Shown: positions 1 to 8,999, counted from the first letter of the stretch. The stretch is 64,000 nt of DNA from Oceanobacter sp. 1_MG-2023 (GCF_030689025.1 NZ_JAUYWA010000001.1:1-64000); one strand, 5' to 3'. Notes: a model not told the origin generated them from the sequence alone. A program made the numbers and translations.

Positions 1-25
1 AGATGTGTATAAGCCACACGTCTCG
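1..25. other. Probable sequencing-adapter remnant at contig edge
   Basis: The first 13 bases (AGATGTGTATAAG) are identical to the start of the Tn5/Nextera mosaic end, and bases 16-24 (CACACGTCT) match part of the common Illumina index adapter. The regular 12-base repeat begins only at 26. The match is seen directly; that it is a library artefact rather than genomic DNA is inference. If so, the residues encoded before the first DTGT unit are not real and the true gene continues beyond the contig. Confidence 0.7.
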
Positions 26-523
26 GATACAGGAACAGACACTGGCACGGATACTGGCACGGATACTGGCACGGATACTGGCACGGATACTGGCACGGAT
101 ACTGGCACGGATACTGGCACGGATACAGGAACGGATACTGGAACGGATACTGGAACGGACACTGGAACAGATACCGGAACAGATACCGGAACAGATACCG
201 GAACAGATACCGGCACTGGTCTGGCCGCCTGCAGTTTCACCATTGAAAGCGAATGGAACAGCGGTTACACCGGCCGTATCGACCTGACCAATACCAGCAA
301 CAGCACCATCAACGGCTGGGAAGTCAGCTGGACATTCACGGATGGCAGCACCATGACCAACGGCTGGAATGCCAACTACAGCGGCAGTGGCCCGATCACT
401 GCAACGCCTCTTTCCTGGAACAGCAGCATTGCTCCAGGAGAAACGGTTTCCTTTGGATTCCAGGGTGACAAAGCAGGCAGTTCAACCCCCAGTGCCGTCA
501 TTACTGGCGCTATCTGCCAATAA
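2..523 (+). CDS. Secreted CBM2-domain protein, 5' partial
   Basis: Only the 3' end of this gene is present; the frame is open to the window edge. It encodes 16 consecutive DTGT units (a flexible, acidic, Thr-rich linker) followed by a family 2 carbohydrate-binding module of about 98 residues. The module runs from the Cys of LAACSF to the Cys of AICQ, which are placed as the usual terminal disulfide pair, and has the conserved Trp residues in NGWEVSWTF, NGWNANYSG and LSWNSS that form the binding face. CBM2 modules bind cellulose, chitin or xylan and are usually C-terminal on secreted hydrolases or oxidative enzymes; the catalytic part is missing here, so the enzyme class cannot be stated. A strong terminator follows 20 bases after the stop. 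Confidence 0.85.
   Translation, partial: DVYKPHVSDTGTDTGTDTGTDTGTDTGTDTGTDTGTDTGTDTGTDTGTDTGTDTGTDTGTDTGTDTGTDTGTGLAACSFTIESEWNSGYTGRIDLTNTSNSTINGWEVSWTFTDGSTMTNGWNANYSGSGPITATPLSWNSSIAPGETVSFGFQGDKAGSSTPSAVITGAICQ
26..217 (+). repeat. 12-bp tandem repeat, 16 copies, coding for DTGT
   Basis: Sixteen uninterrupted 12-base units of the form GAYACnGGnACn encode DTGT each time. The first and last units differ at third positions while units 2-8 are nearly identical (GGCACGGATACT phase), which indicates recent expansion in the 5' part. The array lies at the contig edge, so copy number may be collapsed by assembly. Confidence 0.95.
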
Positions 524-543
524 TCCGGCCCGACCTGGTGAAT

Positions 544-583
544 AAAAAGCCCTCGGAGAGGTAACTCTTCGAGGGCTTTTTTT
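544..583. terminator. Bidirectional intrinsic terminator
   Basis: A 17-bp stem (arms 544-560 and 565-581, one G-T wobble) closes on a GTAA loop, flanked by an A run on the left and a T run on the right. It lies between the convergent CBM2 gene and sbcB and can serve both. Confidence 0.92.
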
Positions 584-651
584 ATTCAGTTTGCCCAGTG
601 TCCAACCTGCATCTGGAATCTGACGCCGGGTTTTTCATCAACCATGCCGAA

Positions 652-2094
652 TCAGTCGTAATCCAGCGGATAAATTGATTCGGCGTAAAGCTGCAAATCC
701 TGCATCCACTGTTGCTTGCGGGGATCTTCAATCACCTGTTCCGCAGCCCGTTTTAATTCCTGGGCAAATTGCTCGAAGTTCAGCGCCTGATAGGCTGGGT
801 TGGTATGAAACAGCCGTTCACGACGTACTGTTTCCCAGCGTTGCCGATCATCCCCTTCCAGCGTATCCGGAAAGTTTCTGGCGCGATAACGGAATAACAT
901 CTCATCACCGCGGCGATCTTTGAAGCGCTTCTGGAAGCCGGATAAATCCCACGGCGAGGCGTCATGCAGCTGGTTCATCAGATTACGATCCGCTGGCGAG
1001 AAAAAGCCATCGTACAGCTGTGCATCCACATCGCTGGCGGCCGCAAACGAACGACTGTCAAACACCTGCTGCAGCTTGCTGGTAAGGTCGACACCCTGCT
1101 TGATCATACCCAGATGCTTACGCAAGGTATCACCACTCAGGTTCCAGCGTTCAGCCTGATCAGGCGTAAGGGTTTTGGCCGGAGCAACCACCGGAGACTT
1201 GTTCAGATGTATCTCTTTTAATGGCAACCGTTCGACCCCCTCTGGCAAATCTGCCGCTTTACTGAACACTCGCTGCTGTATCTCTTCAGCGGTCAATTCA
1301 AACAAAGGAGTTGGGTCTTGATGCAGATCAAAAACAATCACACTGTTTTTGTTTTTAGGATGCATACACAAGGGCACTACAACCGCCATACAGCCCTGTT
1401 CAACCGGAAACATGCCCGAAATATGTACCAGAGGCTTGTGTTGCACCACATCAATCAGATCTGCAACCGCTTGTTTACGACGCAAGCCAAAAAGATAACG
1501 GTATAATTTTGGTTGTTTATCTCGAATCAATCGTGCCAGTGCAATGGTTGCCCGCACATCCGATACCGCATCGTGGGCCTTGCCGTGATCGAGGCCATTG
1601 GCGGCTGTCAGGTGCTCCAGTTTGAAACTGATCCGGCCATCTTCGTGTTGTGGCCATTCGATTCCTTCCGGACGCAAGGCATAGGCACAGCGAACAACAT
1701 CCAGCAAATCCCAACGGGAATTCCCCCCTTGCCACTCACGGGCGTAGGGATCAAAAAAGTTGCGATATAACGTGTAACGAGTGAACTCGTCATCAAATCG
1801 AATGCTGTTATAACCCGCACTGCAAGTACCCGGTACCGAAAAAACCCTGTTGATCTGATCAATAAACTCAACTTCTGGCAGACCTTTCTGCTGGCAGTCC
1901 TGGGGGGTAATACCAGTGATCAGCACCGCTTGCGGGTGCGGTAAATAGTCATCGCTCTGTTTGCAAAAAATCTCGACCGGAGGCTCAATCTCGTTCAGGT
2001 CTTCGTCGGTACGAATCGCAGCAAACTGCGCCGGACGATCCCACGCCGGACTGGCACCAAAGGTTTCGTAGTCATACCAGACAATGCTACTCAC
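652..2094 (-). CDS. sbcB: Exodeoxyribonuclease I (SbcB)
   Basis: A 480-residue 3'-5' single-strand DNA exonuclease used in recombination and mismatch repair; E. coli ExoI is 475 residues. The DEDDh exonuclease core is visible: YDYETFG at the N-terminus (first Asp/Glu pair), YNSIRFDDEF in the middle, and KAHDAVSDVRATI with the His and last Asp. The exonuclease fold is followed by the SH3-like and helical C-terminal parts. The frame is open a further 55 codons upstream to 2259, but the GTG at 2094 is preceded by AGGAG (2101-2105) at six bases and gives MSSIVWYDYETFG, exactly where family members start, so I chose GTG. It is convergent with the CBM2 gene and divergent from the DUF349 gene. Confidence 0.93.
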   Translation of the reverse strand: MSSIVWYDYETFGASPAWDRPAQFAAIRTDEDLNEIEPPVEIFCKQSDDYLPHPQAVLITGITPQDCQQKGLPEVEFIDQINRVFSVPGTCSAGYNSIRFDDEFTRYTLYRNFFDPYAREWQGGNSRWDLLDVVRCAYALRPEGIEWPQHEDGRISFKLEHLTAANGLDHGKAHDAVSDVRATIALARLIRDKQPKLYRYLFGLRRKQAVADLIDVVQHKPLVHISGMFPVEQGCMAVVVPLCMHPKNKNSVIVFDLHQDPTPLFELTAEEIQQRVFSKAADLPEGVERLPLKEIHLNKSPVVAPAKTLTPDQAERWNLSGDTLRKHLGMIKQGVDLTSKLQQVFDSRSFAAASDVDAQLYDGFFSPADRNLMNQLHDASPWDLSGFQKRFKDRRGDEMLFRYRARNFPDTLEGDDRQRWETVRRERLFHTNPAYQALNFEQFAQELKRAAEQVIEDPRKQQWMQDLQLYAESIYPLDYD

Positions 2095-2377
2095 ATGATT
2101 CTCCTGCTCTTGCCACCCCAGATCCGGGTCATACTGGCTGGCCAAATAAACGCCGATGATAACATGCTTACCCTGACGCAATGCACCCGGCTCTGGTTGC
2201 GATAGCGGCACCACTTCTCCCGGCTTCTGTGTAACAATCACGTCCACACCACGAGTCACAATACAGTGCAGGACAATCCTCCGGTGCGATTAAGTCGTGC
2301 CAGACTTCCTTAAAATGCCGCGCACTGTACAATGGCCACGCTTTTTTCCTTTGTGACAGGTTGGACGGATCAGCTCG

Positions 2378-5092
2378 ATGTCTTTATTCAAGAAGTTTCT
2401 GAAACCAAAATGGCAACATTCCAACCCGGATGTTCGACGCCAGGCGTTGGCCGAAATGGCTGCCGAGCAACTCATCAGCTTTATCGACACAGAGCCTGAC
2501 GAGGCATTGCGCAAGGCCGCGGTGGTACGCATTCGTGACGAGGCCCTGCTGGAAAGCCTGCTGGGGCACAACCTGCCGGATGTTCGGGATACCACCCGGG
2601 AACACTGGCTGAACCTGCTGCTGCCATCATCGGCAGACCTCAACAGCATCACCCACAGCGCCACACTGGTACGTATTGCCGGGCTGACCAAAGACCAGCA
2701 ATTACGTCTCGATGCCATTGCCCGGATCTCTGACCAGAACGAACGCCTGGTAATTGCTCGCGAACACCCGGTCGCCAAAGTACGTCTGGCCGCTGCCGAA
2801 GGCATCGATCAACACGCCCTGTTACAGCAACTGCTGGAATTTGCCCAAACGAAAGATAAAGCCGTCTATCGCCTGTGCAAGGAACGCCTGGCCGCTGCCA
2901 AAGCCAACCAGGAAGCCATTGCCGCCCGCAAGCAGCAAATCACCTATTTGCTGGAACAGGCCGCTTACCTGAACCGGGTAGGTTATGGCCCCGACTTTAA
3001 CGGTCGCTTGCAAGTCATACAGCGCCAGCAGCAAGAACTTAACGACAGCCTGACCGATGAGCAGCGACACACGCTCGAGTCCGCATTGCTTGACGCGAGC
3101 CGGATTCTGGAACAACACGCCGCAGAGGAACAGCGTCAGGCCGAAGAGCAGCAGCGTCAGGCCGAAGCCCAGGCAGCCCAGCAACAACTGGTCTCAGAGC
3201 TGAACGACGCCCTGGCAGCCGCTCCTTCAAGTACCGATCCGGAAGCGCTGAAACAGCAACTGCAAGCCATTGATGAACGCTGGCGCGCCACACAGACCGA
3301 TCACAAGGCCGACGCCGACGCCTTGCGTTCATTCGAGAACACCATGCAACAGGCGTTAGCCCTGCAAGCCACTCTGGAGCAGGTCAGCGCCAAACAGCAA
3401 GAGTTGTCCCAGTGGCTGGAAAAAGACTTGCCTGCCGACATGCGCGGCCTGCAACAGGTGATCCAGAGCGGTAAAAAATGGCAAGCCCAATTGAAGTGGC
3501 CATCACAGCTGGAAGCACCCGAATGGCTGGCGGCTCTCTCAGGCAAACGCCAGATCGCTGAAATCCGTCTGACGGAACTGGAAAACCAGCAAACCGCGCG
3601 TATGGATACCCTGCAGCGCCAGCTCGACAAACTGGAACAACACATCGACAACGGCCACCTGAAAGACGCTGGCAAACTCTACGGCCAGGTGCATCAGAGC
3701 CTGCGCCAGGTAGATGGCAAAGCCGCCTATAACTTTCAGAACCGCATCAAGAGCCTGGCTGCCAGACTCAACGAAATGCGCGACTGGCAAGGGTTTGTCA
3801 CAACCCCCAAAAAAGAAGCTCTGTGTGAGTCGATGGAAGCCCTGATCGATGCCGATATCAGCCCTGATGTCCTCGCCGACAAGATCCAGGTGCTGCAGGA
3901 CGAGTGGAAAACACTCAACTCTTCCCAGCCCGACAAAGCCTTGTGGGATCGTTTTCAGGCAGCTGGCGACAAAGCCTTTGAACCTTGCCGCGCCTGGTTT
4001 GCCGACGTCGCTCGTCAACGGGAAGTCAACGTTGAACGACGCAACCAGCTGATCGAGGAACTGCGCCATTACGAAGCCAATCTCGACTGGGATCAGGCCG
4101 ACTGGAAAGTCGTGCAAAAAACCCTCGAGACCGCTCGGGAAGTGTTCCGCGGCTACTCGCCGGTGGATCGAGCTGCACACAAGCACACCCAAGAACATTT
4201 CCGCGCCGCTTGCGACGCCATTTACAGCCACCTCAAGGCAGAATACGACCGCAACCTGGCAGCCAAGGCCGCCCTGGTTGAAGCCGCTGCTGACCTGGCC
4301 GAAGAAGAAGATCTGACCGACGTGGTAGAGCGCGTCAAGGAACTGCAACAGCAGTGGAAAGAAATTGGCATCACACCACGCGCACCAGACCAGAAGTACT
4401 GGCGTCAATTCCGCAGCCAGTGTGATGCCGTATTTGCCCGTCTGGACGAGCAACGTAACGAGCGCAAGGCAGAGCTGAACAACAGGGTCATTGAAGCAGA
4501 AGAGCTGGTCAATCAGGCTGCCGCCTTGCCAGCCAGCACCCTGTCGGCTGCTGACGTGCTTGAGCAATTCCAGCAGTACGAGCAACAGTTTGCGGCGATC
4601 GAACTGCCACGCTCTGCCCACCAGCGCCTGCGCAAACAGCTGGCTGACATCGCGGCGCAACTGGACGACCGTCAGGTGGCGCAATCACAGGCCGAAGAAC
4701 GTCAACGCTGGCAAGGTTTGCTGGATCGCTTGCAAGCACTGGCAGATCACAATGAAAGCCTCTGGCACGATGCCGATCAACTGCCGGATGGCTACCCGCT
4801 CGCCGCGTTTGAGCAACGTTGGCAGCAGGATCAGGATACCCCGGTTGCGATCGATACCGACGTCGCCCGTGACCTGTGTATTCGTATGGAAGTTATCAGC
4901 GGACAGGAGTCTCCGGCAGCGGATCAAGGCCGCCGGATGCAACTGCAGGTGCAGCGGCTGGCGCAAGCCATGGGCCAAAGTATCGGCCACAGTGACGAAC
5001 GCCTCGCCCTGGTGCTGGAATGGCTTGCAACACCCGCTGGCACGGCTCAGCAACAGCGCTTTATCCAGGCACTGAAAGCCAGTATTGGCTAG
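2378..5092 (+). CDS. Large DUF349 coiled-coil protein
   Basis: A 904-residue cytoplasmic protein with no signal peptide or membrane segment. The N-terminal 150 residues resemble HEAT-like helices (repeats such as KVRLAAAEGI and DALLESLLGHNLPDVRD). The middle is long Gln/Ala/Glu-rich coiled coil. Several DUF349 units follow, with the recurring pattern LQDEWKTL..., LQQQWKEIGITPRAPDQKYWRQFR and CDAVFARLDEQR. DUF349 proteins of this size occur in Pseudomonas-like bacteria, and their function is unknown to me. The start has only a weak ribosome site; the ATG gives MSLFKKFLKPKWQHSNPDVR, a typical N-terminus. No partner gene downstream in the same strand is close enough to be an obvious operon mate (240-bp gap). 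Confidence 0.85.
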   Translation: MSLFKKFLKPKWQHSNPDVRRQALAEMAAEQLISFIDTEPDEALRKAAVVRIRDEALLESLLGHNLPDVRDTTREHWLNLLLPSSADLNSITHSATLVRIAGLTKDQQLRLDAIARISDQNERLVIAREHPVAKVRLAAAEGIDQHALLQQLLEFAQTKDKAVYRLCKERLAAAKANQEAIAARKQQITYLLEQAAYLNRVGYGPDFNGRLQVIQRQQQELNDSLTDEQRHTLESALLDASRILEQHAAEEQRQAEEQQRQAEAQAAQQQLVSELNDALAAAPSSTDPEALKQQLQAIDERWRATQTDHKADADALRSFENTMQQALALQATLEQVSAKQQELSQWLEKDLPADMRGLQQVIQSGKKWQAQLKWPSQLEAPEWLAALSGKRQIAEIRLTELENQQTARMDTLQRQLDKLEQHIDNGHLKDAGKLYGQVHQSLRQVDGKAAYNFQNRIKSLAARLNEMRDWQGFVTTPKKEALCESMEALIDADISPDVLADKIQVLQDEWKTLNSSQPDKALWDRFQAAGDKAFEPCRAWFADVARQREVNVERRNQLIEELRHYEANLDWDQADWKVVQKTLETAREVFRGYSPVDRAAHKHTQEHFRAACDAIYSHLKAEYDRNLAAKAALVEAAADLAEEEDLTDVVERVKELQQQWKEIGITPRAPDQKYWRQFRSQCDAVFARLDEQRNERKAELNNRVIEAEELVNQAAALPASTLSAADVLEQFQQYEQQFAAIELPRSAHQRLRKQLADIAAQLDDRQVAQSQAEERQRWQGLLDRLQALADHNESLWHDADQLPDGYPLAAFEQRWQQDQDTPVAIDTDVARDLCIRMEVISGQESPAADQGRRMQLQVQRLAQAMGQSIGHSDERLALVLEWLATPAGTAQQQRFIQALKASIG

Positions 5093-5332
5093 TTGGCTGG
5101 CTCCCGGCAACCTTCACCGTACTTCAGAGTCAGTGGCTTGAGCGCCACTCGCGCTGGTGTACGATGAGGCGTTGGCCTTGATAGTTATCCCCTCTCCCTC
5201 GGCTGCCCTGCCACGATTGCCACCAACCGCTTTGTCCCCTTACTTTGTTCAGCACCATCCGCTACTGTTCAGGCTGTTCTGCTGGAAACATAATCACAGC
5301 ACCACTCCAATACACCACCCGGAGAGTACTGC

Positions 5333-6595
5333 ATGGCCGCTTCCCCAATACGCCGCAGCACAACGACTCTAATCCCTGGCCAATCCGGCATTTTTCCCGG
5401 TCTGCTGGCAGCAACCCTGCGACTGCTACTGATCAGCGGTTGCGCCAACTCAGCACTCGCTGCAGACCCACTCCCGGCCCCACAATCCTTCACCCCCTCG
5501 CCATTGGCGGTTATCCATTCCCAGCAAGGAAGTTTTATCCCCGAGGTAATAATCTCAGGCCTGAACCACCCTTGGGCAATGGATTTTATCGATGCCGATA
5601 CGCTCCTGATCAGTGAACGTTCGGGCCAGCTACGTATCGCCCGCCATACGATTCAGGATGGCCGGCCACAGTATTTGCTCAGCCCGGCCATTGCCGGTGT
5701 CCCGGAAGTATCGACCGGGGGACAGGGCGGATTACTCGATGTTGCCTGGCACGATGGCCAGGTCTATTTCAGCTACGCCGAGCCAGGCAACCTGATGACC
5801 AACTCGACCGCGGTGATGCGCGCCACCCTGGTTGATGATGGCCATCATCGTTATCACCTGACGCAGCAGACAGTGCTGTTCCGGCAAGCACCCAAGTATG
5901 TATCCCGCTCCCACTTCGGTTCACGGCTGACCTTCGATCCACAGGGTTATTTGTATATTACATTGGGGGAACGCTATTTCCCCCGGGATGAAGCGCAGAA
6001 CCTGGACAACCACCTCGGTAAAATCATTCGCCTGAATGCCGACGGTACAACACCAGCAGACAACCCTTTTGTTGATCAAGCCGGTGTCAGGGCCGAGATC
6101 TGGAGTTATGGCCATCGTAATCCGCAAGGTGCGGCGATTAACCCCAACAGCGGCGAATTATGGATACATGAACACGGCCCCAAAGGCGGCGACGAACTCA
6201 ACCTGATCATGCCAGGCCGTAATTATGGCTGGCCTGTTATTACTTACGGCAAGGAATACGTTGGCGGCAGTATTGGTGAAGGTACCCATAAGGAAGGGAT
6301 GGAACAGCCGCTGTACTACTGGATGCCTTCAATCGCACCTTCCGGCATGGCATTTTATAGCGGTGAGGTTTTTCCTGACTGGCAGGGAGATGTCTTTATT
6401 GGCTCGCTGAAATTTCGTCAACTGGTCCGGCTGGAGCTGGACGGCAAACAGGTAATCGCAGAAGAGCGTCTGGATATTCCTGGCCTTGACCAACGTATTC
6501 GCGACGTCACACAAGGGCCGGATGGTTGGTTGTATCTGATCACTGACGACGATAACGGCAAACTGATCCGCTTGCGGCCGATATCAGAATCATAA
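5333..6595 (+). CDS. PQQ-dependent aldose sugar dehydrogenase family, probable lipoprotein
   Basis: A 420-residue six-bladed beta-propeller quinoprotein of the soluble glucose/aldose sugar dehydrogenase family (GSDH, YliI/Asd type), which oxidises sugars to lactones with PQQ in the periplasm. Motifs seen: GLNHPWAMDF, GQGGLLDVAWH, SHFGSRLTFDPQGYLYITLG, YGHRNPQG, HEHGPKGGDELN, NYGWP and APSGMAFY, which carry the PQQ and calcium contacts of the family. The N-terminus has Arg residues, a hydrophobic stretch and ISGC (Cys 37), which reads as a lipobox; cleavage after ALA a few residues later is the alternative. GGAGAG at 5321-5326 lies six bases before the ATG. The gene stands alone and ends at a hairpin terminator. 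No pqq biosynthesis genes are in the window. Confidence 0.85.
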   Translation: MAASPIRRSTTTLIPGQSGIFPGLLAATLRLLLISGCANSALAADPLPAPQSFTPSPLAVIHSQQGSFIPEVIISGLNHPWAMDFIDADTLLISERSGQLRIARHTIQDGRPQYLLSPAIAGVPEVSTGGQGGLLDVAWHDGQVYFSYAEPGNLMTNSTAVMRATLVDDGHHRYHLTQQTVLFRQAPKYVSRSHFGSRLTFDPQGYLYITLGERYFPRDEAQNLDNHLGKIIRLNADGTTPADNPFVDQAGVRAEIWSYGHRNPQGAAINPNSGELWIHEHGPKGGDELNLIMPGRNYGWPVITYGKEYVGGSIGEGTHKEGMEQPLYYWMPSIAPSGMAFYSGEVFPDWQGDVFIGSLKFRQLVRLELDGKQVIAEERLDIPGLDQRIRDVTQGPDGWLYLITDDDNGKLIRLRPISES

Positions 6596-6610
6596 CCCCC
6601 TGAAAACAGC

Positions 6611-6649
6611 AAAGCGGCAAGGCATCCTGATGCACTTGCCGCTTTATTC
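6611..6649. terminator. Hairpin terminator between convergent genes
   Basis: Perfect 11-bp arms AAAGCGGCAAG (6611-6621) and CTTGCCGCTTT (6635-6645) with a 13-base loop, ending in a short T-rich stretch. It sits between the sugar dehydrogenase and the convergent DUF3360-like gene. Confidence 0.75.
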
Positions 6650-6689
6650 GTCCGTCATTGAGTCATAGACGGACTATGTCGTCATGCCA

Positions 6690-8213
6690 TTAGTGCTGGA
6701 AGTCTGACATCAAGGCCGGGATACCAGGCAGCATACCTACCATTGCCATCACACTGGTCAGCAGTACAAACATGATCAACGGGATGATCCAGCGGCTCAT
6801 ATGGCTTAATTCCGAGCTACGTTCCTTACAACCGATCAAGCCCAGGTTATCGAGCAGCATGGTCAAAGACCAGCCAAAGGCAGGATTCACCAGTGATGAA
6901 GCAAAAACCACGATCGCAGCGGACTGGGTGGTTTTACCTTCACGGGTCATTTCCATACCGGCTTCCAGCAGTGGAATAAAGACACCCACAATCAAGGCCA
7001 CACACAGCACAGGCTGCCAGATCGCCAGGTCCATCGGATAACCCCAGATTCCAGCAATGATACAGAACAGGGCCGTTAAAATGGCGCCAGCAGGAATCGG
7101 ACGCTTGGCAATCGCCGCAGGCACAATATAAGTACCCCACGAAGAAGCAAAGTTGGCACCACCCAGCAGAGAGCCGAAGGTTTGTCGGGCAGATGCGCTC
7201 ATCATGGTGTCATCAATGTTCATCTGCACTTTTTCAGTACGTTGCGGGTAGCTGATTTTCTGGAAGACCTGATGCCCCAGGAAGTCAGGAGACCACATGG
7301 CAACCGCCAGAATGGCAAACGGCAAGACCACAATAAAGCTTTCCACGGTTGGCAAACCCAGCATCCAGCCAGTACTTTCACCCCACCAGTACATCGGGTC
7401 CATATGTGGCAGACCAGGCGCGGTATGGAATTCAAACGGTGCGCCCAGAGCAAATGCTGCACCACCACCCAGGAAGCAGCTCAGCGGTACCGCCAACCAG
7501 CGTTTCTGGAAGTGTTCCAACAAGGCATACAGCAAAATAGTCGCCAGAATCACAATAAAGGCGATATGCGTCATATCAATGGCTTCCGCCCAGGCAAACA
7601 GTTTTTTCACCTGCGAGATAGTGCCGATAAAACCCAGATACAACAGCAGGCCACCACACACGCCCTTACTGGTCAGCCGTGCCATCAGGCTCCCCCCTTT
7701 ACTGATGGCGAGGATCAGACCAAAGGCACCAATCAATAGCCCGAAAGCCATCGGGTGCCCCCCTGCTGCCACAACAATAGGGATTAACGGAATCAAGGGG
7801 CCATGGGTACCGGCCAGGTTGGCGGTCGGTAAAATAAAGCCGGAGAACAATAAAATAAAAACAGAAACAATAAGAAGCTCGTAACGAACATTCTCTAGAA
7901 TAAACGATTCACCCAACCCTAACGGGCCAGCAAACGTGGCGGCAATCGCGGCAACCATAACCACTTTACCAATGGTCGCGGCCATGGCCGGAATCGTATC
8001 TTCAAATTCGAAACGATAATCCCGGAAAGGCAAGTTTGGACGCCAGCGTTTGGGCTGCATGATTTGCAACTCATGCTCAAGGTACTCTTCTCGGCTATTA
8101 AACTCAGAGCTGGGTTTGTGCAGCTCTTGATAGCTACCAGAAACGGCTTGAGTATCTGTTTTCTGCCCTGCACCTGGTGGACTATTATCTTTATCTTTCG
8201 GTGTCGCGGTCAT
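6690..8213 (-). CDS. Polytopic membrane protein, DUF3360-like permease
   Basis: A 507-residue inner-membrane protein with a charged cytoplasmic N-terminus (about 80 residues, containing SREEYLEHELQIMQPKRWR) and about a dozen hydrophobic segments. The stretch TANLAGTHGPLIPLIPIVVA followed by GLLIGAFGLILAISKGGS resembles the substrate-site helices of nucleobase/sulfate-type (NCS2/SulP-like) transporters. I recognise the overall sequence as the DUF3360 family found in Vibrio and relatives, by memory rather than by search. The substrate is unknown. The longest frame reaches 8375, but the ATG at 8213 has GGAGA five bases upstream, so the first 54 codons are rejected. It is monocistronic, with a long upstream region. 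Confidence 0.72.
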   Translation of the reverse strand: MTATPKDKDNSPPGAGQKTDTQAVSGSYQELHKPSSEFNSREEYLEHELQIMQPKRWRPNLPFRDYRFEFEDTIPAMAATIGKVVMVAAIAATFAGPLGLGESFILENVRYELLIVSVFILLFSGFILPTANLAGTHGPLIPLIPIVVAAGGHPMAFGLLIGAFGLILAISKGGSLMARLTSKGVCGGLLLYLGFIGTISQVKKLFAWAEAIDMTHIAFIVILATILLYALLEHFQKRWLAVPLSCFLGGGAAFALGAPFEFHTAPGLPHMDPMYWWGESTGWMLGLPTVESFIVVLPFAILAVAMWSPDFLGHQVFQKISYPQRTEKVQMNIDDTMMSASARQTFGSLLGGANFASSWGTYIVPAAIAKRPIPAGAILTALFCIIAGIWGYPMDLAIWQPVLCVALIVGVFIPLLEAGMEMTREGKTTQSAAIVVFASSLVNPAFGWSLTMLLDNLGLIGCKERSSELSHMSRWIIPLIMFVLLTSVMAMVGMLPGIPALMSDFQH

Positions 8214-8805
8214 GATTTCTCCAGCAACATAGTTGCTACGCAAAATAAAATACGGTTGGTTAAAGCAAGTGGATGGTGCCGCGTAGAATAGACCAGGAAT
8301 CTGGAAATTGCGATTAGGCAAATGTAGTGCTTTTATAATTATGGACTTCGCTGTAGACAGGGCTATTGATGCCAATATTCAGCTGCTCCCAGCCCCAAAA
8401 TGACGCTGTTTCAGCGCTCACAGACCGCCGAATTCCCCTGCCACAAAGACATATCCCTTGAGACAAAAACCTTGAAACCACCCAAAAGAGCCAGTTTTGG
8501 CTCAAAATGAAGCCTTTAGCACGCATCAAGACGCCAAACTATTGATTCAAGTCAACTTATTACTCTCTACTGCCTGGATTGCCATATTAGCCCCAATCAT
8601 CAACCTGCCTGACCGCTGGCAGGGTATAAAAACACCCCTCAAAACAGGGATAGTTCCATATGAGCCAACACTTATAGTCTCCAGACTCATCAATCAAGCC
8701 TCAAATCAGGGGCCTCAGAGCCGTTGCAAGCGTGTTGTTGGCTACGCTTTTTGTCACACCTGTCAGTTAGTATTAGCTGGATAAGCAAGAGGGAAAATGA
8801 TTATC

Positions 8806-8833
8806 AGCGCCAATTGCGTGGCTAATTGGCGCT
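8806..8833. repeat. 10-bp perfect hairpin
   Basis: Arms AGCGCCAATT (8806-8815) and AATTGGCGCT (8824-8833) with an 8-base spacer. There is no T run on either side, so it is either an operator-like inverted repeat or an RNA structure and not a standard terminator. Confidence 0.7.
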
Positions 8834-8910
8834 ATCGTCACAAGAGAGGCGTATGCAGGTATTTTGAGGTTGGCGGCACCGACGCCAGCGGCTTGATTAA
8901 TTCGCGTGGA

Positions 8911-8929
8911 TTCCGGGGCCAGCCCGGAA
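8911..8929. repeat. 7-bp GC-rich hairpin
   Basis: TTCCGGG (8911-8917), spacer GCCAG, CCCGGAA (8923-8929). It lies 71 bases downstream of the tusA stop (tusA reads leftward) and could act in 3' end formation, although no T run follows. Confidence 0.55.
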
Positions 8930-8999
8930 CGGCGCACCGGCACAGGCACCGGCAATGTACGTCCAGTACGTCCAATCGCTCAATATAACCAGAAGCTGA

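Larger units (their letters stand above)
8214..8999. other. 786-bp gene-free interval
   Basis: No convincing gene is visible between the DUF3360-like gene and tusA. The longest rightward frame (8497-8784) needs a TTG start and has no ribosome site. The interval should hold the leftward promoter of the membrane protein and two clear hairpins listed separately (8806-8833 and 8911-8929). A weak rightward stem followed by five T (about 8729-8750) could end a short transcript. Confidence 0.6.

Noticed and set aside
26..217. CRISPR array
   Set aside because: The 12-bp units are contiguous, have no spacers and encode DTGT in frame; they are a coding tandem repeat.
2095..2259. N-terminal extension of sbcB
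   Set aside because: The GTG at 2094 has a good ribosome site and gives the family-length enzyme; the extension looks like non-coding sequence that happens to be open.
3539..4684. 381-codon leftward frame inside the DUF349 gene
   Set aside because: It is antisense to a well-supported coding region, has no ribosome site and no recognisable motif; third-position bias of the plus-strand gene explains its length.
8497..8784. 95-codon rightward frame in the long gene-free interval
   Set aside because: It needs a TTG start, has no Shine-Dalgarno sequence and shows no protein-family pattern.
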